A stretch of 64,000 nt of DNA from Myotis daubentonii (taxonomy: Eukaryota > Chordata > Mammalia > Chiroptera > Vespertilionidae). The position numbers and the translations under genes are program-made. The notes beneath the pieces are model-generated. The model saw only the letters and a program-made list of their open reading frames with translations. It had not been told where the DNA came from and did not search any database. The stretch spans positions 3,777,062 to 3,841,061 of the forward strand of contig NC_081840.1 of the NCBI RefSeq assembly GCF_963259705.1, written 5' to 3'. Positions 1-10,364 of the stretch are shown in pieces. Every line of letters begins with the position of its first letter. The stretch's first letter is position 1.

Positions 1-230
1 CGGGTGCAATGCATTCCCCGGACACACGTCTCCATCAGCAACCGCCTTCCAGACACGGGGAAGGAAGCTTTTCTCGTCAGGAACACCCCCCACCCCCCAC
101 ATTCTGAGACGTGGCCCCCTCCCCTCACCCCCTGGCCGGCGGAGTAATTTACAAGGACACGCACACGTGTCCTCTTCAGTGGAGAGGCCTCGTCATCCCA
201 CATCAGAAATGCCGTCAAGGTTAAGAGGCC
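1..230. other. unique non-coding sequence
   Basis: No gene or recognisable repeat is seen. The stretch has short C-runs near 88-100 and 118-130. The short frames crossing it continue into the CA repeat downstream and show no protein family. Confidence 0.4.
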
Positions 231-426
231 ATGAGAGCGCGCTCCCCAGAAAGAAATCATTTATTTTCATAGAGAACATGATGTTCTTCTGGAAACTCAG
301 GTTTCTGCAGCAAGTGCAATTGAGCCCTCCTTTGCACCGTTCATCTTTAAGAAAAAGCAAGTGGATGTTATATCCATTTTGTTTTTATGTTTTTGCAAAA
401 TTATCTCCCAGGTGCTTGTTTCCTTA
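231..426. other. A/T-rich unique block, weak CNE candidate
   Basis: A repeat-free block with T-rich and TAAT-like words such as TCATTTATTTTCATAG. It ends where the CA-type microsatellite begins. Its texture differs from the GC-rich flanks, which is the only reason to suspect conservation. Confidence 0.25.
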
Positions 427-480
427 AACACACACACACGCACACGCACACGCACACGCACACGCACACGCACACGCACG
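427..480. repeat. (CACACG)n microsatellite
   Basis: A perfect CA run passes into about eight CACACG units. The 6-bp period leaves several frames open on both strands (His-Thr, Arg-Val), which explains the short open frames here. The CpG in each unit and the alternating purine-pyrimidine pattern make it a Z-DNA-prone tract. Confidence 0.95.
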
Positions 481-482
481 CC

Positions 483-970
483 GTGTGGGAAATGAACAGT
501 TTCATCTTGGAAGGCGTGCTGGAAACCCCGCGTGGGGAAGGACCAGGGAGGTGGCTGGGATTTGCTGTGATAACTCAATCATGAGTCCATTTGCATCCAC
601 GCAAAGACCCCGGATGCCTGGGGACTCGCGGCCTCAATTCATTCCCCCCCCCCCTTTCAATTTGATGTCTGGGTAAGTAATCGCAAGCGCCTGCTGGTGG
701 TTTGGGCCCTGCAGGTGCTCCGATTACGGGAAGATGAATCAAGGTGTCGGCGCTGGGATCTGAATGCATCGCGGATCCCGGGGACCCTCCAGCAAACAGG
801 CCTCCCTCACGTGCAGGTCCAGAGGAGCGTTATGGTCCCTCTTTGCCCGTCGTGTTTGAGCTGTTGGCTGTGTGCCGAGGAGGCTGGAGATTCGAGGTGT
901 CACTGGCAGAGGAGAAGGGAGCAGCCCTGGGGACAAGCCCCTCGGCACAGGAGGCAGCTGGCGCGAACCC
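483..970. other. unique non-coding sequence
   Basis: Moderately GC-rich sequence without a recognisable gene or repeat. It contains an 11-C homopolymer at 644-654. The open frames are short and overlap on both strands. Confidence 0.4.
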
Positions 971-976
971 ACCAGA

Positions 977-1060
977 GCCCTGGCCGTAGCTGAAGCCTGC
1001 CCGAACCTCAGTTTCCCTTTCCTCATCCTCAAAATAGACGTAGTAGCCCCCCAGAAGGAC
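977..1060 (+). repeat. MIR SINE fragment
   Basis: The core resembles the MIR segment that reads CCTCAGTTTCC followed by CTCATC and a variant of GTAAAATGG. It is a short, diverged remnant of an ancient mammalian tRNA-derived SINE. Confidence 0.5.
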
Positions 1061-1399
1061 TGTGGAGAGAGGGCATATGTAGAGAAAGCCTGTGCTGGGC
1101 AGGGTCAGCGTGAATGATTTGGGCAGGGCTTGAGGCCGCAGTGTTTGCGATACTTTCCCAACAGTCCCTAAGGGCACGGGCCTGGCATCTAATTGTCTCC
1201 AAATGCTTGCTCCCTCCCGCGCTGGCATTTCCCCGGGTTGCCTTTCCGTCTTTAGTAGCACCATCTCCACTGTTAGCTAGACGCCCCCTCCAGAATGCAC
1301 AGCAGCGTCTCCTGGCTTTCCTTGCAATGCATTTGGCCCGTGATGTGTGGGGGGACCCCGAGAACAGCTACGGAGAAGCCGCTGACTCGGCTCAGAGGG

Positions 1400-1620
1400 G
1401 ATGCGCTCCTCTGCTTTTCCTCTTGGCCGGTCTGGAACTTTGCTGCGATGGCTGGAGTTCCAGCAGCCACTGTGGGCCACGAAGTGACATTCTGTTGCGG
1501 AGGGAAATATCGACAGAAGACAGCATTCCTGAAGAGGTAGTGGCTTTATTACAGCCCGGCTTCTTTTACATGAGAGAATGTGCCTCCCCCTGCTTAAGTC
1601 ACGATAGTCAGGAATTTGTG
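1400..1620 (+). repeat. possible ancient LTR remnant
   Basis: The segment around GGCTGGAGTTCCAGCAGCCA followed by a GGGCCACGAAGTGAC-like stretch resembles an old mammalian LTR motif. A 172-codon frame over 1114-1632 crosses it but matches nothing I recognise. Confidence 0.3.
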
Positions 1621-2170
1621 TCTAGTAGCTGAGTATGATCCTAATCAGTATTCATTACATATGCAAATTTCTACATATGTTTCAAAGCTCATTTGCAGTC
1701 CTTCCCTCTCCAGGAAGTCCTCCCAGGTAATCCAGACGCCCCTGTGTCCTCCACCGCTGAATTCTTAAACACCAGGATGCAGTCCCTCACTCTCCTCCTC
1801 CTCATCCCTTAAGCTCCTTATTGTGGGGCCGCAGTGAAGTTCCAAGCCCTTCAAGGACAGAAGTCCTCTCTGACGATGTCTTGTATCACCCATGGCGCCC
1901 AGGAATGTTTCTGCAATGTCACGGGTGGTGTCAGAGGTCTGCACAGGAGGTGGGGAAAGTAGCCCAGAGAGGCCTCTGACTCAGACAGAGCAGGAGTCAG
2001 GAAGCCTCCTTCCACCCAGTCCTTCATGAGCTCACTTGTGTACTTACCCGCCGGCCCACTCATTCATCCAGTAATCACTCACTAAACACCCGCTGGACAC
2101 GGGGCATTCTCCTAGCAACACAGGCACGGAGGCGGGGCTCAGACCCGTGTTTTCTGACTCCAGTTCCTGT
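1621..2170. other. unique non-coding sequence
   Basis: No gene is seen. A weak MIR-like stretch may lie at about 2050-2165 (CACTAAACACCCGCTGG). The rest has no recognised content. Confidence 0.3.
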
Positions 2171-2670
2171 GCTATTACTGTTTGGTGTGATGCGGTTATA
2201 ATCCTTTAAAACAAACAGGAACATGGGGGAGTCAGGGTATTGCCTGCATCCAGGTGGGAGAGGCCCACGCTGGGCCCATTAATCAGAGACTCTGGTTAAT
2301 GGAGAGTTCTCATATATGCCACGCACGAATTACCGGTTTTCAAAGAATTATAACACAGCAAAATACACCAGCACGGCACAGCTCATAATTTAATCGGCTT
2401 CGCTGTGACAGAAGTCACCCGAAGGGCTGTATTTAAGACCCATCAACTTGGGAATGTCACACCCGCAGAAGGCGAGTCAGGGCAAAATTAACAGTTCTCG
2501 CTCCCACCGAGCTGCTGGTTTTGAAAATAGAAAGCTCAGACCCTCTCAAAGCAAACATAGGTGCACCTTAACCAGATCTGCTCTATCAAGACATAAACAT
2601 CATGCCTTGTGTCGCAAGCACGAATAGTCTCAAGATCTTAGTGTGATTTTCAAATAACCAAGGCCTTTTT
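2171..2670. promoter_or_regulatory. CNE candidate
   Basis: About 500 bp free of recognisable repeats with homeodomain-like words (TTAATC, CATAATTTAATCGG, AAAATTAACAG) and little CpG decay. Such texture is typical of conserved enhancers near developmental genes. Conservation itself has not been measured. Confidence 0.3.
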
Positions 2671-2684
2671 GTGTTGGTTTAGGT

Positions 2685-2919
2685 CAGTGATGGCGAACCT
2701 ATGACACACATGTCAGGGGTGACACGCTAACCAGTTCTTTTGGTTGATTTTTCTTTGTTAAATGGCATTTAAATATATAAAATAAATATCAAAAATATAA
2801 GTATTTGTTTTACTGTGGTTGCAAAGATCAAAAAATTTCTATATGTGACACGGCACCAGAGTTAAGTTAGGGTTTTTCAAAACGCTGACCCGCCGAGCTC
2901 AAAAGGTTCGCCATCACTG
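2685..2919. mobile_element. non-autonomous hAT transposon (235 bp)
   Basis: Terminal inverted repeats of at least 16 bp: CAGTGATGGCGAACCT at the left end and its exact complement at the right. The A/T-rich interior has no coding capacity. The family is a short vesper-bat-type nhAT that would need a transposase in trans. The flanks are odd: instead of a direct 8-bp duplication, GTTGGTTTAGG on the left is matched in inverted form by CCTAAACCAAC on the right. Confidence 0.85.
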
Positions 2920-2974
2920 CCCTAAACCAACTTAGGGGGTTGTTTAGACTTGTAAGTCTAATTTCTTTCTATTT

Positions 2975-4147
2975 CTAAGACTCTGGGCGTTTGGAAAGCC
3001 TCTGGTGGTGCCGAGTGGTCTGAGATGTGTGCGTTGGCATGAGTGCTCTGTCGAAGTTTTCTGTTATTATTTCTTCAAATAGATTTTTAATATCTTGCTC
3101 TCTCTCTTCTTCTGGCTTATGAATGTGAAGAGTTGTAATCTGGTATGGTCTGACACTGACCACTAGGTATACTGGCTCTTGGGTCTCCAGGGAGGTGCAA
3201 AGTCAGGCACTGCCTGGGGCCACCCGGCAGGAGCTACAGAGAGATCTGCCAACTCCTCCTCTTTGTATCGGGTCTGGAAGTGCCCAGATGAGGCCCAGCT
3301 GTGAAGCAAGGCAGGCTGGTGCTGGGGCCGGGTCTTGGGCCCTTTATTGATAGGTTTGCAGCTCCCTCACCCAGCTGCAGCTTGTTTGACAGGTTTTACC
3401 CTGAGAAAGGCCATTCATTTGCAAAAGCTGCTGCAGGCAGCTTGGGTGGGGTTATAAATTGGATGAGGTGGGGTCTCAGGGAATCACCAGGAAGGAGCAA
3501 ACAGAAATGGCTGCCAGTCAGCCCTGCGACCCGGGAGCTCCCAGGACAGGAACAATGACCCCTGCGAGCACCTCCGTCTGGGAGAAAGCTGCCCCCAAGT
3601 TCCTGCTCCGATGCCAGACAATCCAGTTCCTCCTTGTACATGTCTGGATCTCCAAGAGCCTCACCTTGGCACTGGAGCTCAAAGGAAGTGGGATCTGGTA
3701 AGTTCAGTTTGTGTGCCGGCCTTTTACGAGGATCAGCTGGGTCTCCAGCAGCCTCTGTGTCGCTGAGCCCAGTCCCCACTGGCTTTTACAGCCTGTAGTT
3801 CTTACTGCCCATAGGGACTTCCTTTCCCAGCTCTGGGACCCTGGGCTGGGGGTCTGGTGTGGGGCTGGGACCCCTTGCTCCTCCAAGTGGCCTCTGCCAA
3901 GACACCTCCCTCCCGATTAAAAAAGCGGCCCACGTGGGTGCTGGGCCAGCCCGGTCCGTGCCTCCACACCTCCTACCAGGCTCTGTGGGCTTTCTTCTTT
4001 ACTTCTCTAGTCATAGGACTTCCATTCGGCCAGCTTTCCGGGGGTTCTGGGTGATGGTTGTTCTGTATTTTAGTTGTAATTTTGATGTGGTTGTGGGAGG
4101 TGGTGAGTATAGGTGTTTGCCTTACGCTGCCATCTTGGTCTCTCAGT
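2975..4147 (-). mobile_element. LINE-1 5' region: 5' UTR plus ORF1 fragment, 3'-truncated
   Basis: Read on the minus strand, the segment starts at 4147 with GAGACCAAGATGGCAGCG, the usual opening of mammalian L1 5' UTRs. About 1 kb of GC-rich UTR-like sequence follows. A piece of ORF1 protein lies at about 3060-3125, recognisable from the EEEREQDIKNLFEEI run, which corresponds to the EEREKGIENLFEEI-type segment of L1 ORF1p. ORF1 then stops and ORF2 is missing, so the copy is dead. Frames on the plus strand across it are shadows. Confidence 0.7.
2979..3052 (-). repeat. 74-bp dispersed segment, copy 1
   Basis: About 90 percent identical (roughly 67 of 74) to 4245-4318. On the minus strand it follows directly after the LINE-1 ORF1-like fragment, so it is probably part of an L1 or an L1 passenger. 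Confidence 0.6.
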
Positions 4148-4660
4148 GCTGCCTTTTTTTTTTTTTTTTTTCCTTAAGAAAGAGGGAATTGCAGGTGAAC
4201 TTATAGAAATGCGGATTGATGGGCTGCCAGCTGTCATTCCCTGGGACTCTGGGCATTTGGAAGGCCTCTGGTGGTGCCGAGCGGTCTGAGATATGTGCCT
4301 GGGCATGGGTGCTCTGTCTTGAGTTCCCGCAGGCGTTTCTGGGCTGCTGTTCCTGTGAGCTGCCCCAGGAGCCGTGGACTGGCCAGGCCAGGCCAGGGGT
4401 GTTTGGACACTTCTTCACAGAACCTCCCTGTGGGGCTCCTCTGCATGTTAGTGTAGTAAAGGCTCTGATAAGTCCTGCAGCAAAGACTCCCATTTAGCTT
4501 CCTTCTACTCAGTGTCTCTCAAGGAACCTGTTTTATCACCTTGCAGAGCAAGGCTTCTGGCAAGCACACCTCAGGTTGCTGGCCCAAGGGTATCAGGTGT
4601 GCTGACTTCCAACCAGGTGGTTTACAAATTGCCAGCCATTTTTCTTTGAGTTGCTTAAAG
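4148..4660 (-). mobile_element. L1-related or other retroposed segment with A-tail
   Basis: A 19-21 base T-run at about 4152-4171 is an A-tail if read on the minus strand, and it lies exactly at the 5' end of the neighbouring L1. The body contains the second copy of the 74-bp segment (4245-4318). The unit is therefore a separate retroposed piece, or an L1 3' end head-to-tail with the next L1. The upper boundary is uncertain. Confidence 0.45.
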
Positions 4661-4756
4661 TGCATCCTCTGAGTACCTGCACTTGGGAAGTTCAGGTTAC
4701 AAGGTGGGTAGCATGGGCAGCCCAGAGTCTGGAGCCGCGACGGTGTGGGTTTAGAC

Positions 4757-4972
4757 CAGGGGTGGGCAAACTTTTTGACTCAAGGGCCACAATGGGTTCT
4801 TAAACTGGACCGGAGGGCCGGAACAAAAGCATGGATGGAGTGTTTGTGTGAACTAATATAAATTCAAAGTAAACATCATTACATAAAAGGGTACGGTCTT
4901 TTTTTTTTTTTAGTTTTATTCATTTCAAAAGGGGCCGGATCCGGCCCGCGGGCCGTAGTTTGCCCACGGCTG
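4757..4972 (-). mobile_element. non-autonomous hAT, GTGGGCAAAC family, copy 1
   Basis: 216 bp bounded by CAGGGGTGGGCAAACT and GTTTGCCCACGGCTG. The target duplications are GTTTAGAC (4749-4756) and GTTTAGAT (4973-4980). It is the same family as 9309-9519 and 51586-51838, in the opposite orientation. Its internal homopolymer (13 T, 4899-4911) is the shortest of the three, and the segment beside it is complete. No coding capacity. Confidence 0.9.
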
Positions 4973-4980
4973 GTTTAGAT

Positions 4981-5560
4981 GCACAGTGAGCAATGTTTAA
5001 TCACTCTGTGTTTGAAACAACAGCAAATGGTATCCTCATGTGGATGTCAGGCTTTATAATGTGAAAGAAGCCCACGCCGTCTTTGCTTTGTGGGGCTCTG
5101 TGAGTCCTCCATTCGCACAAAGCAGCTTGGAATTATTTTGAGCCTAAAATAGAGCCATGGCTGTGCTGTGGGGTTCAGAGAAGCCGGCCAGAGCTCAGTG
5201 TCAGTTACTTTGTGAAATGAAGGAGGTTTTCATGGTTATTCTTTGTGAGTTGCCGAGTCTCTTCCACGCTGTTTGGAGGACCGGCCTCCTTGCTTGTTCG
5301 TTTGTTTGTTTTTCCATGAAGTAGGTTCTCTGAGATGGGGAGGTGAAGGCATTTGTGATGATAGGTCTCAGGGATCTTGGAGACAAGCTGATGGCACATG
5401 CAAACCCACTGGAGGGAACGTGGGGAGACAGCCGGCTCTGCTTACCTTCTTCCTCCCGTCGCCTCTTCAGCACCCAGGACAGCGCCCGGTGTAGTGTTTG
5501 TTGAATTAGTGGAGGAATGAACAAATAAATGAAAGAAAAGGGATTCTTCAGAGAGCTCTG
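4981..5560. other. unique non-coding sequence
   Basis: No recognisable gene or repeat. Short frames on both strands around 5201-5524 show no family and no convincing splice or start context. Confidence 0.4.
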
Positions 5561-5569
5561 ATTGGGGCT

Positions 5570-5750
5570 GGGGGGGGGGGGCGTGCAATAATAAAGGCAA
5601 GGGTAGTAATTGTATTACCTGTTGCCACTGTACGGCTCCATCACAAACCACCCCACAACGCCGATGCTGACAGCTTCAAGCATTCAAGCATTTGTTTTGT
5701 TTTGCTCATCTGTCTGTAGATTTCAAGGCGGGCGGGGGGCGGGGGGGGAG
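5570..5750. repeat. G12 homopolymer, dispersed repeat piece and G-rich tract
   Basis: Twelve G at 5570-5581 and a second G-rich stretch at about 5728-5750 with runs of 3, 6 and 9 G. Between them (about 5610-5700) lies a diverged piece of the ancient family that opens with a GTTGCCAC / CAAACCACCCC motif, related to 13285, 18650 and 63120. The G-rich tract could form a G-quadruplex. Confidence 0.5.
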
Positions 5751-6429
5751 TAGAGGATCTCTTTATTGGGACGTGGGGTGGCTGGGTCTGGCTGCAGGCT
5801 TCCGGTGTTCAGGTCTGAGCCACAGGTCCATCAGCCTCCTTGGGCCAGTGACCCAGGGCATGTTCTGGAAAGTGGCAGCCCTCTTGTAGCCAAGAGACAA
5901 TATGCATGAGAATAGAAATCCACACGCTAAGCATAGCTTCGTAGACGGAGGGAAGGCAGCTGGGTTCTTGATGGCAGTACTGAGTCCCTAGCTTCTCCCT
6001 GCACAGCCTGTGACAGCCTATGTTCACATGCGTCTATACTGCAGCGAATTGCATTCCTGACTTATGTGAATGTTTATCCATATCTTTATGGTCACTTTTA
6101 ATTGCAGAGTTGCCAAGGTCTATTGATTCCTCAGTCACCCCAACCAGGTTGGGAGGGTCCTGGAGGGCAATAGATATGCACCCATCATTTTTGACTTTGG
6201 TATAGAATAGATGTTAAGTAAATGCCATTTGTCAAGAGGACTGGACTTCTGGACAGCAAAACTCACACTTGTGGAAAAGTTCTATATTTCTACGTTGTGG
6301 TTTCTTTCTCTCTGTTTCTTTCCCTTTATCTCCCGTTTCTATTCTGTGTCTCTCCCTACCTCTCTTCTTGAAATAAGTTATTTTTCTATTTAGCTAAAGT
6401 GTTCTGGAAAGGGTCCTGGTAGGGAATGT
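5751..6429. other. unique non-coding sequence
   Basis: Nothing recognisable as a gene or mobile element. The right part (6030-6400) is A/T-richer. Confidence 0.35.
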
Positions 6430-7270
6430 ACATTTAAAAAATATCGGTAGGAGACTTATGAAAAAAAATGCTCAAAGTCACTGATCATCAGAGAGATGCA
6501 AATTAAAACAAAAGCAAATTATCACCTCACACCTGTTGGAATGGCTACCATCAACAAATCAACAAATGGCAGGATGTGGAAAAAAGGGAACCCTAGTTCA
6601 CTGCTGGTGGGGGTGCAGACTGGTGCAGCCATTATGGAAAACAGTATGGATTTTCCTCAAAAAACTAAATATGGAACTGCCATTTGACCCAGTGGTCCCA
6701 CTTCTAGGAATATATCCTAAGAAACCCGAAGCACCAATCAGAAAGAATGTAAGCATCCCTATGTTCATAGCAGTGTTATTTACAATAGCTAAGATCTGGA
6801 AACAGCCCAAGTGCCCATCAGTAGATGAGTGGATAAAAAAGCTGTGGGACATTTACACAATGGAATACGATGAAGCATTAAAAAAAAGAGACAAGAATCT
6901 CTTGCCCTTTGAAACAGCATGGAGGGACCTGGAGAGTATCATGCTAAGTGAAATAAGTCAGTCAGAGAAAGACAAATATCACATGATCGCACTCATAGGT
7001 GGAATCTAAGTAACAAATTAAACTGAGAAACGGAGTGAATCCAGAGACATGGACGCATGGAACGGAGTGTGGAATCTCAGAGAGAAAGTGGGGGAGGGTT
7101 GGTGGGAGGTAATCAACCAGAGACCTTGTATGCACATAGGCATGGCCCATGGACACAGACAGTAGTGTGGTGAAGGCCTGGGGTAGGGGGTGGGGGCAGG
7201 CTGGAGGCAGTCAATGGGGGAAAAGAGGGGCATATGTAATACTTTCAACAATAAAGAATAATTTAAAAAA
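6430..7270 (+). mobile_element. LINE-1 3' end: ORF2 C-terminus and 3' UTR
   Basis: A 5'-truncated L1. The frame at 6536-7009 is the C-terminal part of ORF2p, with recognisable blocks such as [15 protein letters not shown] and [16 protein letters not shown], ending in a LIGGI stop. About 250 bp of 3' UTR follows with AATAAAG and an A-rich tail near 7250-7271. The stop position matches normal L1 ORF2, but the endonuclease and reverse transcriptase domains are absent. The frame stays open, so the insertion is relatively young, yet it cannot move on its own. Confidence 0.9.
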
Positions 7271-7271
7271 A

Positions 7272-7479
7272 TATTGGGATGATCAAATGAGCCAAGGAGG
7301 GGCGTTTCTAGCATGTTAGTTGCACAAGGAGCTTTATAATGGCTTTGGGCTTCCCCTCGCTATCTCTGTTGCTGCCCAGATCTGGCCTTTATGGGAGCCA
7401 GCTACTCTCTCTGCTGTGTTCTCACTGTGGGTCTTTCTAGTGAGTGGGAATCAGAAATAAAAACCAATGCCTTTCACAT
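7272..7479. other. unique non-coding sequence
   Basis: No gene or repeat recognised between the L1 tail and the A/T-rich block that follows. Confidence 0.3.
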
Positions 7480-8060
7480 GTGAGACGTGGAAGGCAAACG
7501 CAGAGAAAGGTTTCCGGGCTGGCTTCCATCGCCTCGTAAATATAGCAGCGTTACTTGAATTCCATAAGAATGAAACTCTGATCTTTTAAAATGCATGCAA
7601 ATTCCTGCAGACGAGATATGAAAAAGTCACTGGAGCTGTTGAGGCACTCCGGCTCCCTTGATAAATGGGACTTCCAGACCACACTTTATTGAGTCTCTGA
7701 TTTTTAATAATTCGAATCCTGCAAGATTTAATTCTGCATAATTCTGGCTGAAATCAGCTTTTGATTGAGTTGTAATGGCTCTGTTATTGTAAATATCTCT
7801 GCATGCTAATGTCGTGCTGGAATTCAATAATATTTAGATGAAATTTTTCGCCTCAAGCGTTATGGAAGCAAGATTTAGAAAGTCGGGAAGTTTATGTCAA
7901 AGTGACATCTATTTCGGGTAACCTGCGACATTTTTAAATGCAATAAATGGTCATCTCAAGACGTGATTTAAATAATTATGAATTCTAAATGTATATCTGT
8001 GGATCAATTATAATATGTATTATATTATAATATGAATAAAATATATGAACAGATTTCAGA
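7480..8060. promoter_or_regulatory. CNE candidate rich in homeodomain-type sites
   Basis: About 580 bp without recognisable repeats and dense in TAAT/ATTA words (TTTTTAATAATTCGAATC, GATTTAATTCTGCATAATTC, TTTAAATAATTATGAATTC). CpG is retained and stops occur in every frame. This is the texture of a developmental enhancer. No target gene can be named. Confidence 0.4.
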
Positions 8061-8530
8061 TATATGCTTTTTTGTTAACCTTGCAATATTTCCTGACATG
8101 GTTGTCAGTGACTCCGCAGAGGCCCCAGGGATGGGGCCCGGGACCCTGAGTTTGAGAGGCAGCGGGGGGCTGTAGAGGTGGTTTGGGGTGAGTTGGGGGT
8201 CTGTGAAGATCAAAGGAGACAATGGAAACATTTTCCGAAGCGACTTTTTATTCAAGAGGAGGGAGAGATCCAAGTTTCCCAGAAACCTTGATCTTGCCAA
8301 TATCCTCAACGCAAGAACATCCAAGACTGTGGAAATGGCCTAAGTCTGGCTCCATGTTGGTTTCTCTTCCCACTTGGTCTAGTCACCACTGACGTTACCG
8401 ATGTGGCCTGTGTCCATGGACTCTTCACCAGAGAAAGAGCATGAGATTCACACGGGGAAGAGAGGGTAGAGAGAATAGCTACAGAATGGGACATCTTATG
8501 GGGCCCTGGAGGAGATTCCTCCCAAGCCAG
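8061..8530. other. unique non-coding sequence
   Basis: No recognised gene or repeat. Minus-strand frames at 8025-8324 and 8306-8647 show no protein family. Confidence 0.35.
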
Positions 8531-8534
8531 GCAT

Positions 8535-8625
8535 GATACAGATGGAGAAACTGAAAAATGAAGCCTGGGGCGCGATAGGGACCTTGCCTGCGGTCGCCTA
8601 CCTGATCTGAGGCTAAGGCACGCCA
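8535..8625 (-). repeat. MIR fragment
   Basis: GATGGAGAAACTGA followed by a diverged tract reading like ACCTTGCCTGCGGTCGCCTACCTG, the minus-strand MIR signature of the 'fewer than three bases in common per ten' kind seen in old copies. Confidence 0.5.
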
Positions 8626-8937
8626 GGGCGGCAGCCTTCAGCCTCATTGCTCACAGTGGGCAGCATACTTTTCTGTAAGAGGCCAGTGCGTAGTTCTTTA
8701 GTTCTGAGGGCCTCACAGTGACTCAGCGGGGCTGCCGCAGCAGGAAGCAGCAAAGACAAAAAGGAAATGTTGGGCGTGGCTGCGCCCCAATGGAACTGTC
8801 TTCCTGGATCCTCCCCAGTCGCATCCCTCCCAGCTCCCACTCCTCTGCCTACAGGTCTCCATTCACTGCATCTAACACCCCCATCCCAGCGCCCTTTCCC
8901 AGGGAGCCCTTGCTAGCTCTTCTTAGATCTTTTTTAT
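8626..8937. other. unique non-coding sequence
   Basis: Pyrimidine-rich unique DNA with no recognisable content. Confidence 0.3.
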
Positions 8938-9110
8938 CCATCAATGGATGTGCAGCAGTAAAAAAGAAGAATCTCCTACCCTTTGAGACAGAATGGAGGG
9001 ACCTGGAGAGAAAGACAAAGACAAATATCACATGATCCCACTCATACGTAGAATCGAAGTAACAAAGTAAACTGATGAACGGAGTGGATCCAGAGACATG
9101 GACTCATGAG
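8938..9110 (+). mobile_element. LINE-1 3' fragment with internal deletion
   Basis: Matches the L1 at 6430-7270 in two pieces: the KKKNLLPFETEWRDLE region and the AAGACAAATATCACATGATC stretch with the start of the 3' UTR. The sequence between them (the SIMLSEISQSE part) is deleted. A short, dead copy. Confidence 0.8.
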
Positions 9111-9119
9111 GAGTCTATT

Positions 9120-9250
9120 TTAGATCTAGTGTAATCTTGTCTCATGATTTTGGGTGAGTCCCTTCACTTCCTGGGCCTCAGATGACTCCTCCGTACATCA
9201 AGGAGACTGAATGAAAACTTCAGAGGTAACGGTGAGGCTCGGCCTCATGC
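9120..9250 (+). repeat. MIR fragment
   Basis: GGGTGAGTCCCTTCACTTCC then a CTCAGATGACTCCTC stretch corresponds to the MIR core (GTGACCTTGGGCAAGT, CCTCAGTTTCCTC). Confidence 0.6.
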
Positions 9251-9308
9251 ATTTCTCTTTAGGGACCTTCGGACTCACGCAGCTCTGGGCTCCATCCTAA
9301 GTCTAGAC

Positions 9309-9519
9309 CAGCCGTGGGCAAACTACGGCCCGCGGGCCGGAATGAATAAAACTAAAAAAAAAAAAAAAAAAAAAAAAGACCGTATCCTTTTATGTAATGA
9401 TGTTTACTTTGAATTTATATTAGTTCACACCAACACTCTATCCGTGCTTTTGTTCCGGCCCTCCGGTCTAGTTTAAGAACCCACTGTGGCCCTCGAGTCA
9501 AAAAGTTTGCCCACCCCTG
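9309..9519 (+). mobile_element. non-autonomous hAT, GTGGGCAAAC family, copy 2
   Basis: Bounded by CAGCCGTGGGCAAACTAC and GTTTGCCCACCCCTG. The perfect target duplication GTCTAGAC lies at 9301-9308 and 9520-9527. The internal A-tract is 24 bases (9354-9377). Compared with the copy at 51586 it lacks about 15-17 bases between two GGCCCG-type repeats near its left end. No coding capacity. Confidence 0.93.
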
Positions 9520-9527
9520 GTCTAGAC

Positions 9528-9830
9528 TCACCTGCCGTGGGACTTGCGCCTGGGAGTCACTTTCACTCAGACCCCATCCCCCCATCATCTCTGAACAGGG
9601 TAACGATCACCCAGGCTCACTAGATTGTTGCAGAGATGCAGTGAGAGGCTATGGGCATGGCAATGCTCTTTTTATAAAGCAAACACTAGAAAACAGTGAG
9701 GTTTTAGCGAGCATGTGAGCACGTTCACTGGAGCCTCCCTTCGACTCTCCTGCGGGTTTCCACATGCTGAAGTCGGCAGCTGAGACAACACTCAAAGTTC
9801 TCCTCCCTGCAGCCCTGGGAGCCGAGGCTT
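9528..9830. other. unique sequence with possible MIR remnant
   Basis: The first 120 bases after the hAT may be a diverged MIR 3' part (CAGGGTAACG, GATTGTTGCAGAGATGCAGTG). The rest is unique. Confidence 0.3.
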
Positions 9831-10020
9831 GCACTCTCCTCTTCAGTTTCTGTTTGGCTATTAAACAATTACATCCGGAGATTGTGGAGCGGAGCGTGTT
9901 TGCATTTCTAATTGGACGTTCTAATAAGGATGTTGTTTTAGTTGGTTTTTAAAGGTTATAATAATCTCTGTAAAGTTTCGCAAAATGTGGCAGAAAAGCT
10001 TTCATGAAAAAACAAATGCA
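9831..10020. promoter_or_regulatory. CNE candidate
   Basis: Repeat-free and A/T-rich with TTAAACAATTACATCC, TTTGCATTTCTAATTGG (octamer-like and TAAT words) and CTAATAAGG. No coding potential. Confidence 0.3.
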
Positions 10021-10239
10021 CTTACTCAGACACGGCTGCTTCCTCACAGGGCTGTGGGAAGCAGCGTTTTGCAAGACCTCCGCACAATTTGCATCTTTGC
10101 GGTTGGAGAAACTGGGGTTTCTTCTCAATGTGGCAGTCGGCGTGGCCTGAGGGCCGTGCGGAGGGTGCGGAGGCTGTGCGGGCTCAGAGGGCAGGGCCCT
10201 GGGATGGGCTTGCGATGTCTGTCGCCGCACCCTCCGAGT

Positions 10240-10304
10240 GCGGGTGTGCGCGTGCCTGTGTGCATGCGTGTCCGTGTGTGTGCGTGTGCGCACGTGTGTG
10301 TGCA
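10240..10304. repeat. GT/GC-rich alternating tract
   Basis: Interrupted GTGTGCG repeat. Frames open on both strands over 9949-10469 owe their length to this tract and to GC-rich flanks. Confidence 0.85.
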
Positions 10305-10364
10305 GGAGGGGGAATGACCGTCTCTGAGCTGGTAAGTCTCTATCCACCTCCTCTCTGCCCTTGG

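Noticed and set aside
1114..1632. 172-codon plus frame
   Set aside because: No recognisable family, and it crosses a probable LTR remnant. The ATG context and codon pattern are not convincing.
6536..7009. 157-codon reverse-transcriptase-like gene
   Set aside because: C-terminal piece of LINE-1 ORF2 in a 5'-truncated element, not a host gene.
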